Position numbers and translations under genes: made by a program. Below are positions 19,791-30,865 of a stretch of DNA of 60,000 nucleotides, piece after piece. Each line of letters opens with the position of its first letter. Position 1 is the first letter of the stretch. The notes under the pieces were generated by a model, which saw only the letters and a list, made by a program, of their open reading frames with translations, ran no database searches and had not been told where the DNA came from. This DNA is from Symsagittifera roscoffensis (taxonomy: Eukaryota > Xenacoelomorpha > Acoela > Convolutidae), in NCBI RefSeq assembly GCF_963678635.1, contig NC_087071.1, positions 13,958,210 to 14,018,209 on the forward strand. The letters run 5' to 3'.

Positions 19791-22700
19791 ATGGAAAGAT
19801 CATGGGACGTGATAAGGCGATATGGAACGCAGTCCATAATGAAGGTGGGACTAAACCAACCCATCATGCGTGAGGTCCTGGAGAAAATAGTGAACTCCAT
19901 GGAGTCGGATGTTCTGACCGAGTCAGTAACAGAAGACAGTGCCGATGATCAGCAGGTTGCAAAGAAATTACCTGTGAAACGAGCCAGAAAGGGGCTGAAG
20001 CGACTAAAAGGGAAAACAGGAAGTCGAGTCATGAACCCGAGAGTGGCGAAGTCAAGAGCCAGCGCAGTGGTGACCTCTTTAACGAGCGCAGGTCGTTCAG
20101 GCGAGAGCGGGCAAGGAGATAGTGCAACGCTGACAGGGGGAGAAAAAGAGAATCTGGTACCCCCTATGCTCTTGGCAGGTCTGACCACGACTGCCGTAAG
20201 ATCAAAGAAAACAGCACGAACCCTGGCAGATACTAAATTAGAGATGGAGATCATCAGTCAATGTGGATCTGGAGGACTTGAAGATTACAGGCCCTCGCGG
20301 ACCAACATAGCCAAGTTGAACCTGGAAGGACAACTCGACGTGGTCGAGTACAGTCGAGTCACTGTGCCGGAATCAGTCCACATGGGAGATCCAGCAGGAG
20401 GTTATGTGGAGATGTTGAAGGCGAGAAACTCCGCGAGAGGGCACCTGATGGCCTGGAGCGAGAAGCGAGCCATGCAGGAATATCTGAAAGAGCTCACGGA
20501 GAATTCAAACTTAAATCGAAAAGAATACGGCACGGTAATGTCCTCTGAAGCGAACGAAGTCGGATTGGAAAGATTACGAGAAATCTCCTGGAGGGCAGCC
20601 CTCCAGAGATACTTTGACGAGGCGATGCATGCACCTGCTACGGTGGCAGCATACCTGGCTCATCCTTGCGTGAGAACTGATCTGCAAGTACGGTTGGCTT
20701 GGTGCTTGATGGTCATCAAGAGAGCGGAGTATGAAGCCAGTAATGATTCGAAATCACGGGAACAGGAGCTGGAGTTGATGGAAGCTCTGCGAGCGTTGAT
20801 TTCGAAAGACGATTCTGCGATAGCATGGGCTAAGCGTAAGGATGCCCTTTGCTTTGTCAGGTTCGTGGTGGATCGTATCCCCACTCCTGTTTTGGGAGAA
20901 TGTATAAAGATCATTCGGCAAAAGGGAGTTGATTGCGAAAGGAACTTCCTTAGGGCACTCCTAGAACTATATCAGGACATGCCGTTGACTGTGCCAAGCA
21001 AGGAGTCGAATGACATGGAGAGCTATCGCAAGTTGGAAGAGGTGAGAAGATATTCCAACAAAGAATTGAAAGTGAGCCGGGAGTTGATTGAAGCAGTCAA
21101 AGGACAAAAAGAGTTTGCAACACTAGGAAAACTGAAATCGTTCCAATATGTGTCTGGCATACCGGGGATGGCGTATAACCCCTTCGTGAATGAAGAAGCC
21201 AGGGAAGCGTACTTCGACTATGAGCAAGTCATAGTACTCAATTTCTGGGTTGAACGTATTAAAGAAACTGGGATGCTGATGGTGGAACAACACAAGCTGG
21301 GAATTATCTTGGAAGAACGAGTGGTCGAACCCTCGGTTCCCGAGCTAAAGGGGCAAGTGAGTTTTGATTGTGGTTTTTGGGACGGTCCCTTGAAAACCAG
21401 TCTAGTGACGATGTGGGAACTCATGAAGCCTTCTTGGTGCCCTCATCCTAACGCCGGTTTAATCTGGGACATGACGGCGGATATCACGTTAGACCTAGAT
21501 GATGACGCGAGTTTGCATGATCTGGCCATGATACATCATCTGCTGGCCATGAGATTGACGAAGCGGAAGAGCAACCCATCCACGGAGCTGTCCGAGGAAG
21601 GTCCATCGAGTAATTGGTTGAAGCAAGGCACATGCTTGGCTCAACACAGTGGGATGGAAGGACATGTTTGTAACCTGTGACACTGCTTGGTTACGCTGAG
21701 CGAGCAGCATCGGCAACTGGCACGATTGTACGGAAGACTGAGCATGTCGGATAAAAGTGGTATGGAGTTGGTCGCGGACTGTCATGGGGTGACGGACGTA
21801 AATTTGATCACAGCCTTGGGATTTTGTAGCATGACGAGTTCGATTGAATCGCTTGAACGCCTGGAGCGTGCCCATGAGCTAGTGACGTCCCTCAGCGTGG
21901 AAGTATTCCCGGGAGCATTGCAGACAGAGCAGAAGATTGGCGGCTGGAGAGAAGCTCTGGAGAACGAGATGAATCTGAAAGATAGTGAGGCCTATCATAA
22001 ATCGACTGGTTCAAAGTATCTGGTGGGTTCAAGCTCCGCACCATATTGCAGTAGTAGATATCCTACACACATGGTCGTGATGGATGCGAGGACACAGCAG
22101 GTGTTGATTGATCAACTTTTCTCTGTGCCAAAGTGCGTGAGGTTGGCCAGAATGTCGGAGAGGTCACATGATTTGTTGGCGAAGATCTTTCGGGCAGTCC
22201 CGAAGAGATCTGAAGGCGAGTTGCAAGACGTAGTGGGTGAAGAGTTTCTGAGATTAAGTGAAGGCAATGTGAGTGATTTCCAGAAACAGAAGGCGAGTGG
22301 AGCCTTACCCACTGAATTCCCCACAATGGAAGAAAAAGACGACTTACACAGAATTCTGATGGAGGTGGAACCGTTGCTGAGAGCCTCAGGGTATCGGACC
22401 CGAAGGAACATAGTGAGAACCCATGGGGAGTATCCTTGCCACTGCTTGGCGCAGACGTTGTGGTACCCCAAACTCGCGAATCGAATGCTAGTATGGGACG
22501 TGGAGGAGTTGTACTCTACGGGGTTGCCCGATCAGAATCAACAGGTGTCAATCGTGGTGGTTAGTGCCATGCTGGCAGTGAGATGGCTGGAGGCTAACGC
22601 GGACACAAGTCAGCAGGAGACAGTCGTGCCGACTCCTGAGCAGCTGAGCAACGTGAAGATGAGTCGTGAATTGGATCTTTTCAGAACCACCTGCAAGGTT

Positions 22701-23177
22701 CTGAGGATACCTAAAGCCATTGAAAGAATATGGTCAAGGCAAAGATTGATGCCTTGGTTCCGTGCAGTGATGACATCATGGATGTATGAACGCGCGAAGC
22801 GTCACATGTCGAGGAACACGGAAGCCTATCAATCTTTCCAGCTAGATATAAGACCAGGAGCCTATAAGAGAGCATTCTTGACACACAGGAACGCGGTCAC
22901 CACATCAGTGAAGCGGGTAGCTGGAGCGCCTTGTGTTACTGAAGATGAGAAGAAAGAGGTCTTAAGAGCTGACCTAGAACGAAACGTGAGCCTATGCCTT
23001 CACAACAGCTTTTGCAGGAACCGGGAGCAGAAGGTGAATGTGGACTTGCTACCTTGTTGCAAACCGAGGCTGTTGGAGCAGGAGATTTGGGGCACGGCCC
23101 GTAACTCTCTGGACATGTTTGAGAAAGTTCTGGAAGACAGTGACGCTGAACATCGGGATGGAGAAGCGATGGAATGA
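19791..23177 (+). pseudogene. P3: large accessory protein, one in-frame stop
   Basis: One continuous frame of about 1130 codons from ATG 19791 to 23177, broken only by TGA at 21678-21680. Element B reads through the equivalent position. Residues 40-130 are basic and low complexity. From about residue 220 the protein is conserved in B: strings include R-T-D-L-Q-V-R-L-A-W-C, F-D-Y-E-Q-V, V-E-V-F-P-G, S-V-P-K-C-V-R and P-W-F-R-A-V-M-T. The C-terminal 60 residues contain conserved cysteines (S-L-C-L-H-N-S-F-C and L-P-C-C-K). No known domain, signal peptide or membrane segment recognised. The order P1-P2-P3 is the same in A and B, so it belongs to the element. Confidence 0.78.
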
Positions 23178-23929
23178 AGATGATGAACGAAGAGAACAAG
23201 TGAAGACGTGAGCAAGAAAGGAAGAGAAGGAGAAAAAACTTGATTGTCTTTGTGTGCTAAAACTTAAACCAATCAACCAAGTTTTGATTATTGAACTTGT
23301 GAAACTTTTTGTTTTGATCTAGTTTGGTCAGACCAAACTATAGTGTTGCAATTGTTAAAATTGTTGAAATTGTTGATTTTAGTTATGGCTATTTATGTAT
23401 GTATATGAGGAACCTAGGTCAGTATATTTACCTATTTATTCACGACTGAAGTTTTTAACCTGTGTAAGACACAAATTCACTGTGTGGCGACATGGTAAGT
23501 TTGAGTAAACTCGCTTGAGAAGGGTGGGTAACTCAATAACTTTCCTAGCCACAGAGTTTCTTAGTTTTAATATTGAAGGGACCGCATAAATGACTGATTA
23601 TACTTGGTGAGTAATGTTAAGTTAATTTTAACGGGTGCGTGGCCGTGCCACGTCCCACTTTTTAATCACAAAGAGCGAAAAGAAGTTTTATGGCAAGACG
23701 ACGTAAGTAGTCAGAAAAGAAATTTTATCTAGGACACTCCTCATGGTGCAAATTTTGTGAAAATGTTGAAAGGCAGTGAGATGTAGTACAATGCCATTTG
23801 TGAACACGTAGTGAGTTGAGGTGGGGTAGATAAATTTCATTTTCTTGTGCGATTTGTAAGATTGATTACAGAAAACTGGATAACTACTTGACGATAACCC
23901 GGTGTTATGCGATCAATAGGGACATTGAT
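23178..23929 (+). other. 3' untranslated region, element A
   Basis: About 750 bp of AT-rich, non-coding sequence between P3 and the polypurine tract. Apart from the inverted repeat at 23320-23340 I see no defined signal. No long open frame. Confidence 0.65.
23320..23340. promoter_or_regulatory. 21-bp inverted repeat centred on A in 3' region
   Basis: TAGTTTGGTC (23320-23329), A, GACCAAACTA (23331-23340): a perfect 10-bp dyad with a one-base centre. Element B has a different but similarly built dyad, also centred on a single A, in its 3' region (32425-32455). Confidence 0.5.
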
Positions 23930-23948
23930 GGGGACTGTCCGGGGAGTA
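23930..23948 (+). promoter_or_regulatory. 3' polypurine tract of element A
   Basis: GGGGACTGTCCGGGGAGTA directly before the LTR start TGTGCC. The string GGACTGTCCGGGGAGTA is identical at the same place in element B although the LTRs that follow differ. It would prime plus-strand DNA synthesis. Note the internal GGAC-T-GTCC dyad and pyrimidine interruption, unusual for a polypurine tract. Confidence 0.7.
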
Positions 23949-24204
23949 TGTGCCATTCTGCCAGATGACACAGCACAACCTTCCGGCGACGTAAAAAGGA
24001 ACGACTAAAGGCCTTATCGAAGAAAAAGTAATGCGAAGGAGGGTCGGAATATTCTAGAATTTTTATTTTTAAAATTTCGATTGGAAGAAGAATATTTCTC
24101 AGAAATACGATAAACGGCCATTTTGACTGAAAAAGTGACGAAAATCAGAACAACGACAGATATTGTGAAAAACAGTCGTACCAGAGACTGAAAATACGAA
24201 GCCT

Positions 24205-24231
24205 CTTATCGTGGCAACAACGCACGATAAG
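24205..24231. promoter_or_regulatory. LTR hairpin CTTATCGTG/CACGATAAG
   Basis: Perfect 9-bp inverted repeat with a nine-base loop, upstream of the LTR TATA-like box. The C- and B/D-type LTRs each carry a hairpin of unrelated sequence in the promoter half. Confidence 0.55.
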
Positions 24232-24395
24232 ACACTTGTCAACAGATATTGGTGGAGAAGGAGGCTTCAGTGGGGGAAGAAATACACCACGGGACCCTCC
24301 CGGGACACAAATTGGAAGAGATAAGTGCGTTATCTCAGGAATATTACGGGAGCGGAGGCTTGGTCCCCCAGAGACTGTTCTATGTGAAGGGACTG

Positions 24396-24402
24396 TATAA
24401 AC
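24396..24402 (+). promoter_or_regulatory. TATA-like box of A-type LTR
   Basis: TATAAAC, about 120 bp upstream of AATAAA (24518-24523). Placement fits an LTR promoter followed by the polyadenylation signal. Not tested by alignment to transcripts. Confidence 0.5.
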
Positions 24403-24517
24403 TAACTTTATAGCTACTGGAATGTCATAGATCTCTTAATTAACACCGTTATTGTTTGATATTTCAGAATATCAGTAGCTAGAAAGAGGAAAGGGTCAAT
24501 CCATCTCCAATGGATTT

Positions 24518-24523
24518 AATAAA
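24518..24523 (+). terminator. Polyadenylation signal of A-type LTR
   Basis: AATAAA downstream of the TATA-like box in the LTR. It would direct 3' end formation of element transcripts. Confidence 0.5.
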
Positions 24524-24831
24524 GAACTGTCACACAAAAACATGTTGAAATAGGTTGTTCGAGCCGTGTTTTTAATGACAATCACGTAGTCTGAGGATCC
24601 GAGACTCAGCTATGTGGTTGTGTTCGCATGTAAATGAAAGCTGATCAAAAGTCGTTTGACTGATGGCCTTAAAATGGTAACTTTTTACTTTGCCCTAGAC
24701 AGACCAGAAAATCAACTGGCAAGGTCGAGACGGTGAAAAGCGAGTAGGATTAAGGTAACTGACGCCTGCCAGTCGTTAATAGGTACTTTTCCTACGCTCC
24801 GTCGCTGTGTAGTATTTGGGCGAATGTTGCG

Positions 24832-25146
24832 TTGGTAACAGAAGTAAGTTCTGGCTCTAGAATTTGAGTTTTTGTATGAACCATTGGGACATTCAAGCTG
24901 TCCACCTTTCCATTGAAGGTTCACTTTAGTTTGTTCCGAATAGTTGTTCTCTCTTCTTTTTATTATCTCTCCTCCTTTTTTGGGATAAGACAGCTCTACT
25001 CGTGTCCTATTTTATATCTGGAAATTGCGAATAGCAATTTCCTGCTGTCTTTCTTGAGTATTTTCCCGCAATTGTAAATTCGGTCGTTCTGAATTTTCAC
25101 TTTTTGTTTTCAGTTGGTACGAGAAAACTGAGCATGACAGGCTCCA
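24832..25146 (-). repeat. 3' LTR of element C, truncated
   Basis: Same sequence and orientation as the first part of the complete C-type LTR (about 30185-30498), starting TGGAGCC at 25146 on the minus strand. It is cut after about 315 bp by the end of the A 3' LTR. It includes the C-type hairpin (GGAAATTGC/GCAATTTCC) and TATA-like sequence near 25012-25045. Confidence 0.75.
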
Positions 25147-25938
25147 TTCGACAGGCTCTCTTTGTAGAATTGGCTCAGGATCTTGTAGCTGTCTTCTTCA
25201 AGTTCCCCTTTCTCCTTGGACCCCGTTCGGATCCATTTGGAGAGATTGCTTTTCATCTTGTCATTCTTCTGGGCTCTTACCAGGTCCGACAGCCTATATC
25301 TCGCTTTGACATGTTCCTTCAGCGCCATGATCTGCCCATTCATCTCCCCAGGGCTGTGGACGTCGTCATTTAGCTTCATGCATACTATCCTCCTTACCAC
25401 CTTCATGTCGTCTTCCGGCACCAGATTTGTTCTCACATTTGAATTGCATGATAACTCCCTGAATGGCTTCCTCGAAACTGCAATCCTTTCAAGTTCTTCA
25501 CCACCTCGTATCTCCTGCACGTCCAAGTTGAAGGTTCCTGAGGACGGATCTGTTTGTAGTTCCCTGTCGTGGTGTCTAATCTTTTCTTCTGCCAATATCA
25601 TGCAGAGACTATCTTGATTGTCACTGCTCGCTTCGGAGTCCTCATCCCACATTTCACACTCCCCGGACAAGTTTTCTCCTTCAGTGTTTTCTTCTTCTGT
25701 GTTTTCTTCTTCTGTGGACGTGGATCGCTCCCCGGACTCTTGACCTGGTCTCAGGTATTCAGCTTCTTCCTTGAATTCCGCTCTCTTTCTCCTGACTCTA
25801 GTCTGTTCAAGTAATTCAGCTGGGATCTTTTCAACCAGTGACTGCACCACTTCCTTCCCATCAAGGTTAGTCACCTTCGAGGTATTTCTATCACTAGCTG
25901 TCCCGCTCTTTCGCAGTATTGTGACCTCAGGTTCCTCT
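25147..25938 (-). pseudogene. pol: Pre-integrase region of element C, cut by LTR
   Basis: The open frame (25110-25874) is acidic in its first half with a repeated T-E-E-E-N string, then matches the A and B pre-integrase (A-R-Y-R-L-S-D-L-V-R-A-Q-K-N-D, L-E-E-D-S-Y-K-I-L). The last 12 codons are LTR sequence: Pol runs straight into the C-type 3' LTR. C therefore lacks the zinc finger, integrase core, macro-like domain and P1-P3. Two purine-rich motifs similar to the 3' polypurine tract lie at 25657-25671 and 25727-25739. Confidence 0.75.
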
Positions 25939-27289
25939 TTACAGTTTATCTTGAATCACGGGCTTATCATCTGCTAGTCTCTCGAGTAACCCCTTTAAGT
26001 CTTCGTCTATTTGTGCTTCCCCCGTCTCTACCTGGTTGAGGTCGTAGCCTTTTGCTTTGAGCGTCTCCCTCACGATCTTTGACTTGAGCATTATTCCTAT
26101 CGGCATCCCTCGGTTCTTTCTCAAGATTGGTTTTTTCGTAGTTTCCTTTGGTAACTCGGGGTGATTTTCTATTTGGTTTGCCTGATTTGTCCAACCATCT
26201 CGTGAGAGGAAGACTGTCATACGTTTCCTTGTTCATGAAGGAGAAGCCATCTTTGATCTCAGGTCTATCTGCCTCCCTCTGTTCTTGTCTCTCGTAGAAC
26301 TCCGTCTTCTTGCTCAAGCTGTCAGCATTTTGATGTTTGTCTCGTGTTCTGTGCTCAATTATCATATTGTATCCGTCCAGGCGAACTATCCACCTCCCAA
26401 TATAACTTTGGTCCATTGAGTACGTCTTCAGCCAGCTTAGTGCCCGGTTGTCGACTCGCAACTTGAATGGCTCACTGCCTAGGTATGCCCTATATTTCTC
26501 GACAAAGGTAACCACCGCGAACATCTCTGCTTTCGGTGCTCCGTACTTCATTTCCGTGTCACTTAGGACTTTGCTCCCGTACGCTATTGGTCTCAAGACT
26601 GTCTTCCCGTTCCACTCTTGTTCTTGGTGGAGAATTCCAGATATCGCTACTACCGACGCGTCCGTATCCAGTACGTACATCCCCTTCTCTGTTGGCATCT
26701 CTAGTACTGGTGCCTCGCACAACTCTTTCTTTATTCTCTGGAATGACTCTTCTGCTGCGTTATTCCACGTAAACTTCTTGCCCTTGTGCCTCATTAACTG
26801 TTGCATCGGATAAACTTTGTCTGCGTAGCCTTTGACGAATTCCCTATTTGCAAAACCCAGAAAGCTCATCAGTTGGTGTTCCGTTTTCGGCGATTTCCAA
26901 GTTAGAACTGCCTCTACTGCGTCTGGATCTGGTCTGATGCCGTGTTTGTCCACCATCCTGCCCAAGTATTTTATCGAGTCCCTGAGTATCTCACATTTTG
27001 ATGGTTTGCACTTCAGCCCCGACCTCCTCATACACGCAAATACTTCGTCAAGTCTCTCAATGTGGTCCTCTAGTGTGGGTGTCGCTATTACCACGTCATC
27101 CACATAGCACATGACCAGATTGCCGTACTTCTTCGTCACGCCTATCAGCGCGTGTGCCATCAACCGCTGAAACGTGGCTGTGGCATTGCAAAGTCCAAAC
27201 GGCATCCGTTTCCATTGAAACAGACCCAACTCGCAGGCAAACCCTGTCTTGTCCCTGTCCTACTTCCTCAGTGGTACCCCCTTCCTAAT
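25939..27289 (-). pseudogene. pol: Reverse transcriptase and RNase H of element C, 5' truncated
   Basis: The frame 25967-27229 starts just before M-P-F-G-L-C-N-A and includes Y-V-D-D, the thumb F-L-G-F-A-N (two following Tyr codons are missing relative to A), RNase H D-T-D-A-S-V, K-A-E-M-F and V-D-N-R-A-L. The linker after RNase H is frameshifted near 26200 (continued at 25939-26220). The coding sequence is recognisable upstream only to about 27285, where it passes into a minisatellite; RT motif A, protease and gag are gone. It is closer to A than to B in several strings. Confidence 0.88.
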
Positions 27290-28170
27290 GCTGTTCCAAG
27301 ACTTTCTCTCTGCCGTCACAAGACTATTCAGTGTTGTCCCAGTACTTCTTGTTAGTATCCCCAGACTAGTTTCCCAAGACCAATGTCCCAAGACTACTGT
27401 TCCAAGACAAACTGTCTATGTCCATTCCCAAGACCAGTGTCCCAAGACTAGTGTCCCAAGACTAATGTCCCAAGACCAACGTCCCAAGACTAGTGTCCCA
27501 AGACTAATGTCCCAAGACCAATGGCCCAAGACCAACGTCCCAAGACTAGTGTCCCAAGACTAATGACCCAAGACCAATGGCCCAAGACCAGTGTCCCAAG
27601 ACCACTGTCCCAAGACCACTGTCCCAAGACCAATGGCCCAAGACCAACGTCCCAAGACTAGTGTCCCAAGACTAATGTCCCAAGACCAATGGCCTAAGAC
27701 CAATGGCCCAAGACCAATGTCCCAAGACCACTGTCCCAAGACCAATGTCCCAAGACCAATGGCCCAGGACCAGTGTCCCAAGACCACTGTCCCAAGACCA
27801 CTGTCCCAAGACCAATGGCCCAAGACTAGTGTCCCAAGACTTATGTCCCAAGACCAATGGCCCAAGACCAATGTCCCAAGACCACTGTCCCAAGACCAAT
27901 GGCCCACGATCAACGTCCCAAGACTAGTGTCCCAAGACTGATGTCCCAAGACCAATGGCCCAATACCAATGTCCCAAGACCACTGTACCAAGACCACTGT
28001 CCCAAGACCAATGTCCCAAGACCAATGTCCCAAGACTGTTTCGTACCAAGACTGCTCTGGTCCAAGACTGTCCCAAGGCTGCACTGTCCCAAGACTGTCC
28101 CAAGACTGTGTTGCCCCAAGACTATCCCCAGACTGCAATGTCCCAAGACTTCTTCGGTACTGTCCCAAGA
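27290..28170. repeat. 14-bp minisatellite (about 57 copies) inside element C
   Basis: Array of the 14-bp unit CAAGACCAATGTCC with variants at positions 7-11. It begins in degenerate form near 27290 and is regular from about 27365 to 28165. Because 14 bp x 3 equals 14 codons, several frames on both strands stay open as V-P-R-P-M-S-Q-D-type repeats; these are not genes. It replaces gag, protease and the start of RT in C. Confidence 0.92.
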
Positions 28171-29031
28171 CTCGTCACTGAGTGTCTGGATATCGGGTCT
28201 CTTCTTCTTCGTTGTAGGGACTATTGAACCACTGTACCTTTTACCACCACTTGAGCTCTAGTAAAAATTTTCCCAAAATCTCTATCTTAATGGTCGAAAC
28301 CCAATACTAATCCAGTCTTTTCAGGCTATTTGAAACTCTAAACTCCCCGCAGGTATCTTGTGATCACCTGTTCGTTAAAACACCAACAACAAATTTTCAC
28401 CAAAACAAAAAATTTTAAACTGGAAAAAATTTCAAAAACAGATGGGTGAATTCTCCTGAAATTCAAGGTTGACTGATGTCAATCTTTGTCCGAAAAAATG
28501 TCTGGTACCCGATTGCCACGCGTTTTCCTACCCCCTACAAGCGATCTTATGGGGTATCACAAAAACTGTCTATGTCCGTTCCCCCTACCGATCCGACCAC
28601 CTTAACCTGATTCTAATTTTGGATATCCGCTTCCTATAACCAACGCGTGTAAATATCTAATGTAACTAAGTCGACGATGCCGAACAATTAGTTACTCTAA
28701 TGTGTCCCCCTTTTTACAACTTATAACCGCTAACCTCTAACTTAACCAGCCCCCCTTCTAACCTCCCCCCTCTTTAGCCCCCCTCTTAAGCCGAAAAATC
28801 CCTTAAGCCCTTAAACCTCTTGAGAGAAAACCGTAGACCTGTTTCCATGCCTGCTTGTGCAAATATTTCCTCAAAACAATGGGACTCCGCTTATCCAATT
28901 TTACACTTATCTCCGATAATGTAATGTGTATTCTAACGATACCCGTTGCCCAACTTGAGAACACCCCTGTGCGTCCTCTTGTGGTGATCCTGTGCTGGTT
29001 GTCTCTTTTCCGCACTTTACAGCAGCACCAC

Positions 29032-29220
29032 TTTCCCACTTGGCTGGTCACCTCTTCCAGTCAAGTCTCCTAGTGGTCCGTTTCGATCCTTGTGAACCAC
29101 TTTCCCACTCGGCTGGTCACCCTTTCCAGTCAAGTCTCCTAGTGGTCCGTTTCGATCCTTGTGAACCACTTTCCCACTCGACTGGTCACCTCTTCCAGTC
29201 AAGTCGCCTAGTGGTCCGGC
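29032..29220. repeat. 69-bp tandem repeat, about 2.7 copies
   Basis: Units begin TTTCCCACT at 29032, 29101 and 29170, and differ by only a few bases. Each contains ACTGGTCACC/TCCAGTC-like partly self-complementary sequence. Lies in the C leader. Confidence 0.85.
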
Positions 29221-29457
29221 TAGGTTGCAATCTATCTGAAAACCCTTAACAACGCCCCCCACTCGGGCACCTTATTGAAGTCACTGGTTTAAATTGCTAG
29301 GTTGATCGAAACGATCGGTCTTATAAAACAGTATGGGTATACTATTTAATTAATATAAAGGTTTGATCCAAATGATCCGGTATCAAAGTCACTGTTTTTT
29401 TGTTTTATGGTTTTTGTTCCTTTTTCTATACTTTTTTCTTGTTTTTGTTTCCCTAGT

Positions 29458-29473
29458 TACCCCCCCCCCCCCC
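29458..29473. repeat. Poly-C run
   Basis: About 15 consecutive C. A comparable C run lies near 57077 in the D leader. Length is prone to sequencing error. Confidence 0.7.
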
Positions 29474-29666
29474 TCTTACTCGGTTAGCTAGGCCTCGTTC
29501 GGAGAGCGTACCAGGAAGTTTTCTCAAGTTTTCTTAAAAAGCTATCACGGTACAACCGGAAGGTTTACACGTTCCCGCTGAACCGTACCACCGGTACTCT
29601 AGAATGGGCATGCAGCCCGGAGCTGTGTCAAGTGGGTTCGACTCCGTAGTCATGATGTCGTAAAAA

Positions 29667-29681
29667 CACCCGGGAGCGCCA
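29667..29681 (-). promoter_or_regulatory. Primer binding site of element C
   Basis: On the minus strand TGGCGCTCCCGGGTG, one base different from the tRNA-Asn-type site of A, B and D, again 11-12 bases inside the LTR end. Confidence 0.65.
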
Positions 29682-29692
29682 TAAAAACACTA

Positions 29693-30498
29693 TGTAACAG
29701 TCGCCTACTTCAGTCACATATGAGGCTTAAGAAAAATAGGCCCTATAACCATTGGCTCAAGAGTCAGGGACACTATCTCTTGTATTTTTCTACCTCAAGA
29801 ACGGTCGGAGCCAATTCGGTTCGCTTGCGACATGAGACTAGAACCCGTTACAGCTTAAAGGCTACTACCAAAATATCCCCCCACTCTAGAAAATAAGAAC
29901 GTTACCATACTTAGGTCTCAAAATACCCAAAATACACGAACGCCGTTAAAAACAGGGTCGGAACAATCCGTTAAGTTACTTTTTATTGGAAGTGGAACTT
30001 TGATCCATTTCAGATGGATCAACCTAAAACTCGCCTGATCTCAACATAACAATCATAAAACACACTCGAGAAAATTAAATTAGGGACTCACATGTTGATG
30101 TACTCTAGTACAGGGAGTAATTAAATTGGTAAGCAACTCAAGAATCAGATAATATAACTAAATAAGTTTAATGCTGGTCAGTTTTGGTAACAGAAGTAAG
30201 CTCTGGCTCTAGAATTTGAGTTTTTGTATGAACCATTGGGACACTCAAGCTGTCCACCTTTCCATTGAAGTTTCACTCTAGTTTGTTCCGAATAGTTGTT
30301 CTCTCTTCTTTTTGTTATCTCTCCTCCTATTTCGGGATAAGACAGCTCTACTCGTGTCCTATTTTATATCTGGAAATTGCGAATAGCAATTTCCTACTGT
30401 CTTTCTTGAGTATTTTCCCGCAATTGTAAATTCGGTCGTTCTGATTTTTCACTGTTTGTTTTCAGTTGGTACGAGAAAACTGAGCTTGACAGGCTCCA
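29693..30498 (-). repeat. 5' LTR of element C (about 806 bp)
   Basis: Starts TGGAGCC at 30498 and ends in ACA at 29693, followed by the primer site. Parts recur at 24832-25146 and 2890-3345. A perfect hairpin, GGAAATTGC (30372-30380) with GCAATTTCC (30386-30394), lies just upstream of a TATAAAA-like box (minus strand, 30360-30368). The sequence is largely unrelated to the A and B/D LTR types except for the U5 end. Confidence 0.8.
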
Positions 30499-30589
30499 TT
30501 CGAAATTTTGAAAATTAAAACTTCACTCCAAAATTACGTATTTTTGCGTCTCTCAAGGTCAAACTTCCAGACATGACCCACTGGCACAC
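30499..30589. other. Short LTR-start-like fragment
   Basis: About 90 bp between the C-type LTR and the B LTR array. On the minus strand it begins TGTGCCAG, like the start of the A-type LTR, then diverges. Possibly another LTR remnant; no gene. Confidence 0.35.
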
Positions 30590-30865
30590 TACTATTTATT
30601 TAATTATTATTGTTTTTGCTCAGTAGATAAAAATCATCATCTCCATCGAAGATGGATCAACCCTTTCCCCCAACTCCTAGCTTCTCATCCTAGCAAAATG
30701 AATTCCGATGTTAATTAAATTCAATTCAGGAAATAATAGGGAAGCTAAAAGTTTGTATAAAATGATTCAAGTTCCAGTCACGAGACCCCTCCGGATTCTT
30801 GAATCCGGGGAAGTAAGACCCTTATCTTCCTTCTGGAAGGCTGTCTTCCACCCTTCACCGTTGTT
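30590..30865 (-). repeat. Partial B-type LTR, third unit of array
   Basis: Matches the middle of the B-type LTR, starting at the string AACAACGGTGAAGGG that lies inside complete copies. It is joined directly to the end of the complete LTR at 30866. Confidence 0.7.

Larger units (their letters stand above)
23949..24830 (+). repeat. 3' LTR of element A (about 882 bp)
   Basis: Starts TGTGCC; the end near 24830 reads TGTTGCG where the L and A 5' LTRs have TGTTACA, so the last bases are mutated or cut. It matches L (inverted) throughout and the truncated 5' LTR of A over its last 190 bp. It contains a hairpin (24205-24231), a TATA-like box TATAAAC at 24396-24402 and AATAAA at 24518-24523, in the order expected of U3-R-U5. 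It abuts a C-type LTR at 24832. Confidence 0.85.
28171..29692 (-). other. 5' leader of element C
   Basis: Non-coding. From the LTR at 29693 it includes the primer site (29667-29681), a run of C at about 29458-29473, a 69-bp tandem repeat (29032-29220), and C/T-rich sequence to the minisatellite. No gene recognised. The structured RNA module of A, B and D is not visible here. Confidence 0.6.

Noticed and set aside
18382-23177. P2 or P3 as an envelope gene (errantivirus-like)
   Set aside because: No signal peptide, transmembrane segment or furin-like site visible; sequence and length do not fit Gypsy Env.
25104-25977. Plus-strand open frames opposite element C pol
   Set aside because: Antisense shadows of the pre-integrase frame, with no independent features.
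27290-28170. CRISPR array
   Set aside because: Units are 14 bp and contiguous without spacers, in eukaryotic repeat DNA with no cas genes.
27560-28261. Several overlapping long open frames of up to 202 codons
   Set aside because: They are translations of the 14-bp minisatellite on both strands, kept open by unit length; no start context, no non-repeat sequence.
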